Virus record (IMG/VR): IMGVR_UViG_3300025815_000158
Location: 1-20,274 of that record
DNA from: a virus
Length of the DNA: 20,274 nucleotides
Direction: 5' to 3' (one strand)
This document shows, piece by piece, positions 1 through 5,495 of the stretch. Every line of letters begins with the position of its first letter. Position 1 is the stretch's first letter. The notes under the pieces are model-generated. The model did no database searches. It saw only the letters and a list, made by a program, of their open reading frames with translations, and was not told the origin of the DNA. Both the position numbers and the translations under genes were made by a program.

Positions 1-879
1 GAACGTATGCGCATCGACAGTAGCGGCAACGTGCTGGTTGGGAAGACTGCACCAAACGTTGCTAGTGTTGGCTTTGAAGCGAAGTCAGATGGCGCACACT
101 TTATGACACGAGACGGTGGCGAACCTCTTAAAATAAACCGAAAAACAAGTGACGGTAATGTTATTGCTTTTGCAAAAGACGGCACAACAGTCGGGTCTAT
201 TGGGACAGTAAGTAGTAATTTAGCTATTGGCACAGATGATACTGGCTTTTATTTTAACGCCGCCGCAGAGCGTATACTTCCAATGAACCTCTCAACTTTT
301 GCATTGCGTGATGCCGCCATTGATTTAGGCGCAACAAATGGTAGATGGAAAGACATCTACGCAACCAACGCCACCATCCAAACATCTGACGCAAACGAAA
401 AACAGCAAATTGCAGCACTGACTGACGCTGAAATAACAGCGGCTAAATCTATTAGCGCACTGTTTAAGACGTTCAAGTGGAACAGCGCAGTCGAAGCAAA
501 AGGCGATGCCGCAAGGACCCACACAGGCGTTATTGCGCAGGACGTTCAAGCAGCTATGACTGCCGCTGGACTAGACGCTGGTGATTATGCGTTCTTTATT
601 AGCAGCACTTGGTGGGAAACACAGACTGAGGTTCCAGCGGTTGAGGCCGTTGATGCGGTGCTTGATGAGGACGGTAATGTGGTCACAGAGGCCGTAGAAG
701 CTGTTGCAGCCTACACACGCACCGACACCTACGACACAGCCGAAGAAGCCCCAGAGGGTGCCACAGAACGCACACGTCTGGGTGTTCGTTATCCCGAACT
801 GCTGGCGTTTATAGGTGCGGCAACTGAACAGCGGTTAAGCAGTATTGAAACACGTTTAGCGGCCTTAGAAGCCAATTAA
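1..879 (+). CDS. tail fibre/spike protein, C-terminal part, with S74 intramolecular chaperone domain
   Basis: The reading frame is open from base 1 (it reads E-R-M-R-I-D-S), so the gene begins outside the window and the ATG at 7 is probably internal. The stretch MRIDSSGNVLVG is typical of beta-rich tail fibre shafts just before an S74 region. The C-terminal half fits the Peptidase_S74 (endosialidase-type) chaperone: TSDANEK carries the Ser (codon 385-387) and the Lys five residues later (400-402) expected for the self-cleavage dyad, followed by KSI..LFKTFKWN, HTGVIAQDV and a final heptad segment EQRLSSIETRLAALEAN. Such domains help a fibre trimerise and are then cut off just before the Ser. 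The protein would sit at the tail tip and bind the host surface. The receptor cannot be judged because the N-terminal tail-attachment part is missing. Confidence 0.88.
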   Translation, partial: ERMRIDSSGNVLVGKTAPNVASVGFEAKSDGAHFMTRDGGEPLKINRKTSDGNVIAFAKDGTTVGSIGTVSSNLAIGTDDTGFYFNAAAERILPMNLSTFALRDAAIDLGATNGRWKDIYATNATIQTSDANEKQQIAALTDAEITAAKSISALFKTFKWNSAVEAKGDAARTHTGVIAQDVQAAMTAAGLDAGDYAFFISSTWWETQTEVPAVEAVDAVLDEDGNVVTEAVEAVAAYTRTDTYDTAEEAPEGATERTRLGVRYPELLAFIGAATEQRLSSIETRLAALEAN

Positions 880-891
880 CAGGAGTAGACA

Positions 892-1248
892 ATGGCAAAC
901 ACATACACTTGGGACTTCCCAACATTGGATGTTTGTAATGAGGCGCAGAATGGACACGCTGACTGCATCCATACAATCCACTGGCGGCTTACTGCTGTAT
1001 CTGACAGCGAGACAAACTTTGATGGTGAGCCACTAAGCGTAACGGCATATGGCACTGCTGCTGTAGCCACACCAGAAGAAGGTGACAGTGACTATATTGC
1101 TTTCGACAGCATTACAAAAGACTGGTGCAAGGGAAAGGCGCTTGAAAGCCTTGGCAAAACTGAAGCTGAAATGCAGACGATGCTCGATGAGCAGATGACC
1201 GCGCTTGCCAACCCGCCAATGCGTCAAGCTGTTCCGGCTGGCTGGTAG
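892..1248 (+). CDS. small phage protein, DUF7936-like, unknown function
   Basis: The 118-residue product starts at an ATG with a good ribosome site (aggag, about 6 bases upstream) 12 bases after the fibre gene. It opens with MANTYTWDFPTLDVCNEA, then an IHWRLTAVSDSET segment and VTAYGTAAV, and ends with a helix (ITKDWCKGKALESLGKTEAEMQTMLDEQM) and a Pro/Trp tail. This layout (short beta domain, then helix) resembles the small DUF7936-type proteins found beside tail genes in many podoviruses. The family call is from memory of its pattern and the function is unknown. No signal peptide or membrane span is visible. Its position directly after the fibre gene suggests co-expression with tail or lysis genes. 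Confidence 0.7.
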   Translation: MANTYTWDFPTLDVCNEAQNGHADCIHTIHWRLTAVSDSETNFDGEPLSVTAYGTAAVATPEEGDSDYIAFDSITKDWCKGKALESLGKTEAEMQTMLDEQMTALANPPMRQAVPAGW

Positions 1249-1250
1249 CT

Positions 1251-1415
1251 ATGAACGATGGAACCAAAGTAGGGCTTGATGTAGCTGCTGGAACAGGGAC
1301 TGCTGCGGCGTGGCTAGGCCACGCACCTGACGTTGTGGCGGTGTTCACCGGCATTTATATTTTGGTCAGGCTTTGGGAAACTGACACCGTTAAACGGCTA
1401 ACGCGGCGCGACTGA
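1251..1415 (+). CDS. short holin-like membrane protein
   Basis: This 54-residue ORF begins MNDGTKVGLDVAAGTGTAAA and continues through WLGHAPDVVAVFTGIYILVRLWE to a basic tail TVKRLTRRD. The hydrophobic stretches (about residues 9-21 and 25-42) and the charged C-terminus fit a small one- or two-span membrane protein of the holin type. The start lies 2 bases after the preceding stop, and the stop overlaps the start region of the next gene, so it belongs to the same transcript. An endopeptidase gene follows about 2.2 kb downstream, which supports a lysis role. Very short proteins starting MNDGTKVALD are familiar to me from marine phages, but the holin role is inferred from size and topology only. 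Confidence 0.7.
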   Translation: MNDGTKVGLDVAAGTGTAAAWLGHAPDVVAVFTGIYILVRLWETDTVKRLTRRD

Positions 1416-1416
1416 T

Positions 1417-1608
1417 GTGGTTCATGCCTTTCTTCTGTTTGTGTTTGTTGGGATTGGCGAGGAACAAAAGCTGGTAAACAAAGACATGTACTTTAGAGAT
1501 ATAAGAGACTGTGTTTGGTTTGCCCAATCCCTGCATAAGCAGGGCAATAAAATAACTGCTTACTGTCTACCGCAATTAGTGCCGGAAGGGACAAAGATTT
1601 ATGATTGA
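1417..1608 (+). CDS. small exported or membrane-anchored protein, unknown function
   Basis: The product is 63 residues and starts at GTG, one base after the upstream stop. The N-terminus (VVHAFLLFVFVGIGEEQ) looks like a signal peptide or an uncleaved anchor. The remainder has the pattern NKDMYFRDIRDCVWFAQSL...ITAYCLPQLVP, with two Cys that could form a disulfide in the periplasm. An alternative ATG at 1415 in another frame stops after about 20 codons and was not used. The gene overlaps the next start by 8 bases. Proteins with this layout are familiar in marine phage lysis regions but have no known function. Confidence 0.68.
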   Translation: MVHAFLLFVFVGIGEEQKLVNKDMYFRDIRDCVWFAQSLHKQGNKITAYCLPQLVPEGTKIYD

Positions 1609-2062
1609 CCCGATTACGGCATTTAGCGCAGTCAGTGCAGCTAGTGGTGCTATCTCATCCGCTATTAAAGCTGGTCGTGACCTATCATCATTAGGTGGGC
1701 CGATAGCCAAGTATGCAAAGGCTGAAGCTGAATTACAGTTTGGCGCAACTAGAAAAAAGAACAGTATCTTTAGCAAGATGACTGGCGCAGAACAGGCTGG
1801 AATTGACGAGTTCTTCCGCAAAGAAGAGCTTGACCAAATGCGTACTGAGCTTAGAAGCATATTCAATCTGTATGGCAAGCGGGGTCAGTGGGAGCGTCTA
1901 CAGGCAGAGATAGCTAACCAACGCGCATTACAAAAACAAGAGCTAGAATATCAGGCAAAGATGCGTGACAGAATAATACTGTGGACTGTCCTGCCTATAG
2001 TGTTGATAGCTGGGGCTGCTATTATCTTTTACTTTATTACGTTCTTAAAGAGCTTGAAGTAG
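1601..2062 (+). CDS. C-terminally membrane-anchored helical protein, unknown function
   Basis: The 153-residue product starts with MIDPITAFSAVSAASGAISSAIKAGRDLSSLGGPIAKY, a small-residue-rich amphipathic region, followed by a charged helical segment (FRKEELDQMRTELRSIFNLYGKRGQW) and a heptad-like region. It ends with one clear transmembrane span at about residues 125-149 (IILWTVLPIVLIAGAAIIFYF) and a short basic tail. I recognise this layout from marine podovirus and cyanophage genomes, where the protein lies near tail and lysis genes and has no assigned role. A tail-anchored topology would place most of the protein on one side of the inner membrane. It overlaps the preceding gene by 8 bases. 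Confidence 0.7.
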   Translation: MIDPITAFSAVSAASGAISSAIKAGRDLSSLGGPIAKYAKAEAELQFGATRKKNSIFSKMTGAEQAGIDEFFRKEELDQMRTELRSIFNLYGKRGQWERLQAEIANQRALQKQELEYQAKMRDRIILWTVLPIVLIAGAAIIFYFITFLKSLK

Positions 2063-2063
2063 C

Positions 2064-2483
2064 GTGTCTACTAAGACGGGTGCGGCTGGGGAGTTTATAG
2101 TTTGTTCCTCAATACTCCAATTAGAGGGAAATTGGAAAATAGTACACACCCCGCAAGATAGAATAGACGTGCTGGCTTTTGATGCCGCGTTTTTCTTGCG
2201 CATTAGTGTTAAGACAAGCACGGTAAAGAGTAACGGCAACAATAAGAAGCCATCTTACCACTTCCAAAACGGCAGCGGCTCGAAAAAAAAGATATTACCA
2301 AATGCAGGGGAGATAGACATTGTGGCACACTGTTTTCTGGATGACAGAAGGGTTGGGTATTACGCCACCGAAGAGGTGCGTCAGTACAGCCAAAGGCGTC
2401 CGATGCACTACGCCTGCGCGCCGTGTTTTGAGCAAGATACTTGGGATAGGGCGGTGCAGATTGTGCAGGGTAGGTTAAGATGA
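2064..2483 (+). CDS. PD-(D/E)XK nuclease-like protein
   Basis: The product has 139 residues and starts at GTG, one base after the previous stop. The N-terminal TGAAGEFIVCSSI (Glu10), RIDVLAFD (Asp35) and FLRISVKTST (Lys50) match the E...D...xVK skeleton of Holliday-junction-resolvase/restriction-endonuclease folds. The usual acidic or Gln residue two before the Lys is Ser48, so activity is uncertain. A second conserved-looking block, GEIDIVAHCFLDDRRVGYYAT, resembles the beta-strand region that follows in resolvase-like families. It could be a DNA-repair or host-DNA-degrading nuclease, or an inactive derivative. The stop overlaps the next ATG as ATGA. A fold-level assignment is fairly safe; the role is inference. 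Confidence 0.6.
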   Translation: MSTKTGAAGEFIVCSSILQLEGNWKIVHTPQDRIDVLAFDAAFFLRISVKTSTVKSNGNNKKPSYHFQNGSGSKKKILPNAGEIDIVAHCFLDDRRVGYYATEEVRQYSQRRPMHYACAPCFEQDTWDRAVQIVQGRLR

Positions 2484-2677
2484 GAATGTGGTGCTTGCAC
2501 GACAGGACAACAGAGGAACAAGCGAGGAAGAACCGTGACCTTAGCAATGGAAAGAATACTAGCGTGGAAGATACTGCCCCGCTTGATGATGATTATGATG
2601 TCGCTATCGGCCTGGCGGGTAGTAGAGTGGTTTATGACCTTGCCAGACCCCACAACGCAACAGTCGGCTTTGGTTAG
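2480..2677 (+). CDS. possible overlapping small ORF, unknown
   Basis: This 65-codon ORF (MRMWCLHDRTTEEQARKNRD...) starts with an ATGA overlap with the upstream gene, an arrangement used repeatedly in this genome. The first 18 codons precede the next gene. The remaining two thirds overlap the much better supported membrane protein at 2535-2735 in another frame, and that part looks like a shadow. It may be a real gene with an extended overlap, or a false ORF. Confidence 0.3.
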   Translation: MRMWCLHDRTTEEQARKNRDLSNGKNTSVEDTAPLDDDYDVAIGLAGSRVVYDLARPHNATVGFG

Positions 2678-2735
2678 TGTAGTCACTGGTGCCATGACAG
2701 GCGCATTTGCTGTGTGGATGGGGCATGAAAAGTAA
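2535..2735 (+). CDS. small two-span membrane protein, unknown function
   Basis: The 66-residue product (MTLAMERILAWKILPRLMMIMM...) starts at GTG 2535, preceded by gaggaag at a spacing of about 5; an ATG at 2547 is the alternative start. Two hydrophobic segments are visible (about residues 16-35, and 45-60 with LVSVVTGAMTGAFAVWMG), joined by VEWFMTLPDPTTQQSA. The C-terminus is GHEK. I recognise the ERILAWKxLPRxM...WFMTLPDP...GAFAVWMGHEK pattern as a common small phage membrane protein. Its place between other membrane proteins and the endolysin suggests a lysis or envelope role, which is inference. Confidence 0.72.
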   Translation: MTLAMERILAWKILPRLMMIMMSLSAWRVVEWFMTLPDPTTQQSALVSVVTGAMTGAFAVWMGHEK

Positions 2736-2751
2736 TGAAGGAGAACCTAGC

Positions 2752-3129
2752 GTGATACAGATGCTAATACCAGCAGTAACTGAGTTGGCTTCGGGCTGGC
2801 TCAAGGGCAAGGCTGATGAAAAAGCTGCGGTGGCCCGTACAAAGGTAGCCAAAGCAGAAGCTGAGGCAGAGGTTATGAAGGTAGCCGCTACGCATGAGGC
2901 TGGCTGGGAAAAGATTATGGCCCAAGGCAGTCAAGATAGCTGGAAAGATGAGGCGTGGACTATCCTCTTCATAGCCATCATCGCCATGTGCTTCATACCC
3001 CCTCTACAGCCCTATGTTGAGCGTGGCTTCGATGCCCTTTCCCGAACGCCAGATTGGTTCCAGTGGGCGATGTATGCTAGTATAGGTGCGTCATTCGGAT
3101 TAAGAGGCTTGAATAAGTTTAAGCGATGA
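2752..3129 (+). CDS. holin-like membrane protein with coiled N-terminal half
   Basis: The start is taken as GTG 2752 because gaaggag ends 8 bases before it; an upstream in-frame start at 2707 would overlap the previous gene. The 125-residue product has an N-terminal part rich in Ala, Lys and Glu (GKADEKAAVARTKVAKAEAEAEV), then WKDEAWTILFIAIIAMCFIPPLQPYV as the first clear transmembrane span, and DWFQWAMYASIGASFGLRGLNKFKR as the second. Charged helix, tryptophan-rich hinge and two spans ending in a basic tail are typical of the GTA_holin_3TM and related phage holin families. The nearby M15 peptidase gene supports a lysis role. It overlaps the next gene by 4 bases. Confidence 0.72.
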   Translation: MIQMLIPAVTELASGWLKGKADEKAAVARTKVAKAEAEAEVMKVAATHEAGWEKIMAQGSQDSWKDEAWTILFIAIIAMCFIPPLQPYVERGFDALSRTPDWFQWAMYASIGASFGLRGLNKFKR

Positions 3130-3323
3130 GAAAGCCAGTAAAACGCAAAACAAAATCGCGGGTAAACGAGGCGGGTAACTACACTAAGCCTACCATGCGA
3201 AAGAATTTGTTTAACAGCATTAAGGCTGGCGGCAAGGGCGGCAAGCCTGGGCAGTGGTCAGCCCGTAAAGCGCAGATGCTTGCCAAGCAGTACAAAGCTA
3301 AAGGCGGGGGTTATAAAAACTAA
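3126..3323 (+). CDS. small basic protein, DUF5872-like
   Basis: The 65-residue, strongly basic product contains NYTKPTMRKNLFNSIKAGGKGGKPGQWSARKAQMLAKQYKAKGGGYKN. The GGKPGQWSARKAQxLxKxYKxxGGGY pattern is a recurrent phage module that I associate with DUF5872. The charge suggests binding to nucleic acid or packaging as an internal virion protein, but no function is established. It starts with an ATGA overlap with the holin-like gene and its stop shares one base with the next start, so the three genes are probably translationally coupled. Confidence 0.7.
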   Translation: MRKPVKRKTKSRVNEAGNYTKPTMRKNLFNSIKAGGKGGKPGQWSARKAQMLAKQYKAKGGGYKN

Positions 3324-3583
3324 TGCCTATGAAGAAGTCACAGAGGAGCCTTCGTGCATGGACTAAGCAGAAATGGAGGACAAAAAGCGGCAAACCGTCT
3401 ACGCAGGGCGCGAAAGCTACGGGCGAAAGATACCTACCAACGGCTGCTATTAAGTCTCTCTCTTCAAAAGAATACGCGGCGACCACTAGGGCAAAGAGAC
3501 GCGCTACGAAAGCGGGTAAGCAGGTAAGCAAGCAGCCAAAGAAGATTGCCCAAAAAACTAAAGCCTACAGAAAGGTGAAGTAA
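3323..3583 (+). CDS. small basic protein, related to DUF5872-type phage proteins
   Basis: This 86-residue protein is dominated by Lys, Arg, Ala and Ser. It includes SLRAWTKQKWRTKSGKPST, ATGERYLPTAAIKSLSSKEYAATTRAKRRATKAG and a Lys-rich C-terminus. The pattern (WTKQKWRTKSGKPS...ATGERYLP..AI) is a familiar phage module of unknown function. Together with its neighbours at 3126, 4027 and 4335 it forms a set of four unusually basic small proteins, which suggests nucleic-acid or nucleoid binding. The start is ATG 3323, sharing one base with the previous stop; ATG 3329 is the alternative. Confidence 0.68.
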   Translation: MPMKKSQRSLRAWTKQKWRTKSGKPSTQGAKATGERYLPTAAIKSLSSKEYAATTRAKRRATKAGKQVSKQPKKIAQKTKAYRKVK

Positions 3584-3587
3584 ATTC

Positions 3588-4034
3588 ATGCGACTTTCAC
3601 AAAACTTCACGCTTCGTGAATTAACGAAAAGCCAAACCGCAGAACGTAAGGGCATCCCTAACGAGCCTGACCAAGACCAGATAGATAACATGATTGACCT
3701 ATGCGGCAAGATTCTCCAGCCTGTGCGGGACGAGTTTGGCGCGGTCACTGTTACATCCGGCTACCGCAGCCCTGAGCTATGCGTGGCTATCGGCAGTTCT
3801 GTAAACTCACAACATGCCAAGGGCGAGGCGGCAGACTTTGAGGTGGCAGGCGTCTCTAACATGGTTGTAGCGCAGTGGATTGCAGACAACTTAGACTTCG
3901 ACCAGCTTATTCTTGAGTGCTATACTGGTGGCAATACAGGGTGGATACATTGTAGTTACGCCATGAACCCGCGCAACGAGAAGCTGACATACGACAAGGC
4001 TAACGGATATAGACACGGTTTGATTGATGGCTAA
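3588..4034 (+). CDS. endolysin, peptidase M15-type (D-Ala-D-Ala carboxypeptidase fold)
   Basis: The 148-residue product has the M15 metal-binding pattern: a substrate loop TVTSGYRSPELCVAIG (residues 53-69), SQHAKGEAADF with His76 and Asp83, and WIHCSY with His121. These three residues are the expected zinc ligands. The length fits the compact Peptidase_M15_3 group used as phage endolysins, which cut cross-linking peptides of peptidoglycan. No signal peptide is present, so release would depend on a holin; holin-like proteins lie upstream. It opens with an FTLRELTKSQTA motif, common in this group. The end of the gene overlaps the next start by 8 bases. Confidence 0.9.
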   Translation: MRLSQNFTLRELTKSQTAERKGIPNEPDQDQIDNMIDLCGKILQPVRDEFGAVTVTSGYRSPELCVAIGSSVNSQHAKGEAADFEVAGVSNMVVAQWIADNLDFDQLILECYTGGNTGWIHCSYAMNPRNEKLTYDKANGYRHGLIDG

Positions 4035-4335
4035 AACACCAGCATGGCAAAGAAAAGAAGGCAAGAACCCGAAGGGTGGGTTGAACGCCAAGGGCCGTGC
4101 GTCTGCTAAGAAGCAGGGGATGAATCTAAAACGCCCTGTAAAAAGCGGGGACAACCCCCGTAGGGCATCTTTTCTAGCGCGTATGGGTGGGATGAAGGGG
4201 CCAGAAAAAAAGAATGGCAAACCGACAAGGTTGTTACTATCGCTACGGGCATGGGGTGCCAGTAGCAAGGCTGACGCAAAGTCGAAGGCAGCAGCAATAT
4301 CAAGACGTAACAAAGCAAAGAAAGGAAGAAAGTAA
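4027..4335 (+). CDS. small basic phage protein, DUF6321-like
   Basis: The ATG at 4027 is preferred over a TTG one codon earlier. The 102-residue product reads MAKTPAWQRKEGKNPKGGLNAKGRAS...KRPVKSGDNPRRASFLARMG...PTRLLLSLRAWGASSKADAKSKAAA. This is close to the pattern I remember for DUF6321, a basic phage family of unknown function. The SGDNPRRASFLARMG core looks like a folded nucleic-acid-binding segment and the ends are Lys-rich. The gene overlaps the endolysin gene by 8 bases, and its stop shares one base with the next start. Confidence 0.75.
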   Translation: MAKTPAWQRKEGKNPKGGLNAKGRASAKKQGMNLKRPVKSGDNPRRASFLARMGGMKGPEKKNGKPTRLLLSLRAWGASSKADAKSKAAAISRRNKAKKGRK

Positions 4336-4472
4336 TGCCAATGGGCAAAGGGACATACGGCTCCAAGCGAGGCCGTCCAGCAAAGAAGAAAGCGGCTAAC
4401 GGTAAGGGGCTGACTGCAAAGCAGAAGACTTTGCCACCTGCTTTGCAAAAGAAGATTATGAAAAAGCGTTAG
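4335..4472 (+). CDS. very small basic protein (45 residues)
   Basis: The short ORF encodes MPMGKGTYGSKRGRPAKKKA...LTAKQKTLPPALQKKIMKKR. Its ATG overlaps the preceding stop by one base (TAATG). The MPMGKGTYGSKRGRP start followed by a Lys-rich stretch and a LPPALxKxI end is a pattern I know from small phage proteins next to DUF6321-like genes. The GRP core could work as an AT-hook-like minor-groove binder, but that is a guess. It is the last rightward gene of this block and its stop overlaps the convergent leftward gene's stop. Confidence 0.7.
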   Translation: MPMGKGTYGSKRGRPAKKKAANGKGLTAKQKTLPPALQKKIMKKR

Positions 4473-4666
4473 AAGATACGGTGTATTTTATTCTCGTAGC
4501 ATCCAATACAGATTGTCTTCTTGTTTCCTAAAATAACCCAGCCACCCGTATCAATGCAGACGCGGGTGGCGCAGTAGTCACAGTCAGTATATCTCAGGCC
4601 CGAACTCTTTTTCCTTGAGGGTGTCGATTTCCTCGCAGGCTTTTTCCCAGATTTCTTTAAAGGCAT
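4469..4666 (-). CDS. small zinc-ribbon-like protein
   Basis: The start is taken at the ATG at 4666 (65 residues); a longer reading from 4711 would overlap the upstream gene even further. The basic N-terminus (KKSGKKPARKSTPSRKKSS) is followed by CDYCATRVCI and CIGC, giving a CxxC...CxxC pair that fits a small zinc ribbon, and it ends YENKIHRIF. The first 83 bases overlap the DnaA-like gene in another frame, so the start is uncertain. This is the last gene of the leftward recombination/replication block. Function is unknown; nucleic-acid binding is a reasonable inference. Confidence 0.55.
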   Translation of the reverse strand: MPLKKSGKKPARKSTPSRKKSSGLRYTDCDYCATRVCIDTGGWVILGNKKTICIGCYENKIHRIF

Positions 4667-4988
4667 CACTGTGCTTTCTTGCAGATAGCCACACCACACT
4701 ACTGTGGTCACGGTTTAAGGTAATCCCCATTTGGACAAAGCTGTGCGGCGTATGTTCCAAGCACAGCAGCACAAACAGTTGCCGCGCTTCAACCTTGCTT
4801 CTGTTTCGGGCGTGGCTTCGCAACTGCCCTAGAGTGTAGCCTGTGACTTTTGTTACAATCGGGATGATATCGAACATCTCCAATTCACGGCAGTATTGTT
4901 TCCAAAACTTAGGTGAGCGCATACGCTTGCTCTCCCAGTTATTAGTAACCCTCTCTGCCTTCAATGTATGTAGCTGTGTTTGTGACAC
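4584..4988 (-). CDS. DnaA domain IV-like DNA-binding protein without an ATPase domain
   Basis: The 134-residue product starts at GTG 4988, which has ggaggg 6 bases before it. Residues about 41-106 (IIPIVTKVTGYTLGQLRSHARNRSKVEARQLFVLLCLEHTPHSFVQMGITLNRDHSSVVWLSARKH) follow the bacterial DnaA C-terminal domain: the basic RS.. KVEARQ helix, the FVQMG turn and RDHSSV (93-98), which corresponds to the RDH(T/S)TV signature that reads the DnaA box. The AAA+ part is absent, so it could bind DnaA boxes but not form an ATP-driven initiator filament by itself. The C-terminus is a charged helix. It sits with SSB-like and annealing-protein genes. It may recruit or mimic host DnaA, or compete with it. The DnaA boxes at 9005-9148 are possible targets. 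Confidence 0.85.
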   Translation of the reverse strand: MSQTQLHTLKAERVTNNWESKRMRSPKFWKQYCRELEMFDIIPIVTKVTGYTLGQLRSHARNRSKVEARQLFVLLCLEHTPHSFVQMGITLNRDHSSVVWLSARKHSDAFKEIWEKACEEIDTLKEKEFGPEIY

Positions 4989-5151
4989 TTTGTTCCCTCC
5001 GTAAAACCTTTAGCCCTGCCTTTTGGCACTCAAGGCTTAGTTCAAAATATTGCTTTGATGTCATGTGCTTGTAGCTACACGCACCATCTATGGATATTAG
5101 CAGCCCGTCATCACGGGCCGCTAACAGTATCCTTTCCTCTGTTGGCTCCAT
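4942..5151 (-). CDS. hypothetical protein (69 residues)
   Basis: The product reads MEPTEERILLAARDDGLLISIDGACSYKHMTSKQYFELSLECQKAGLKVLRREQ and so on. I do not recognise a family. The first two thirds look like a compact alpha/beta domain. Its ATG overlaps the stop of the SSB-like gene by one base (TAATG), and its end overlaps the start of the DnaA-like gene by 47 bases, so translation is probably coupled. Position in the recombination/replication operon is the only hint of role. Confidence 0.6.
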   Translation of the reverse strand: MEPTEERILLAARDDGLLISIDGACSYKHMTSKQYFELSLECQKAGLKVLRREQSVTNTATYIEGREGY

Positions 5152-5486
5152 TAAAACGGAATGTCATCGTCTAGGCTCATTGGGCTAGGCGTATTTGGCA
5201 CATGCTTTTCTTGCATGGCCTCGCCCACCTTCTTTAAGCCTGGCTGCGATATGCCATCGGTGATGCTATCTGTGCCGTGATGCTCAACTATCTCTGAGAT
5301 TTGCACACCTAGCGAACCGTCATCATTCGCGAAAGCGCGAATAGAGTACAGGCCATCGTGCCGGAAGTGAACGTCAGCCGGAGAGCCGTCTTTGTACGGT
5401 GTCCATTTGCTGTTGCTAAACTTCGCGCCACCATCCTCGTTTGGGAATATGCGCATTGTAGTTACCTTGTTGTATTTACGAGCCAT
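5151..5486 (-). CDS. SSB-like protein with DDDIPF C-terminal tip
   Basis: The 111-residue product ends in SPMSLDDDIPF, the same acidic Asp-Asp-Asp-Ile-Pro-Phe tip by which bacterial SSB recruits repair and replication partners. The N-terminal part (KYNKVTTMRIFPNEDGGAKFSNSKWTPYKDGS..VHFRHDGLYSIRAFANDDGSLGVQISEI) is beta-rich and could form a small OB-like fold, although it is shorter than cellular SSB and shows no clear SSB signature there. Proline-rich linker and acidic tip follow as in SSB. It lies 9 bases after a putative annealing-protein gene. It may be a phage single-strand binding protein, or a decoy for host SSB-interacting proteins. Confidence 0.72.
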   Translation of the reverse strand: MARKYNKVTTMRIFPNEDGGAKFSNSKWTPYKDGSPADVHFRHDGLYSIRAFANDDGSLGVQISEIVEHHGTDSITDGISQPGLKKVGEAMQEKHVPNTPSPMSLDDDIPF

Positions 5487-5495
5487 GATTATCTC

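Noticed and set aside
3891-4448. 185-codon leftward ORF
   Set aside because: It is opposite the endolysin and the basic proteins, which have clear motifs and coupled starts; the ORF is a shadow of Lys/Arg-rich codons.
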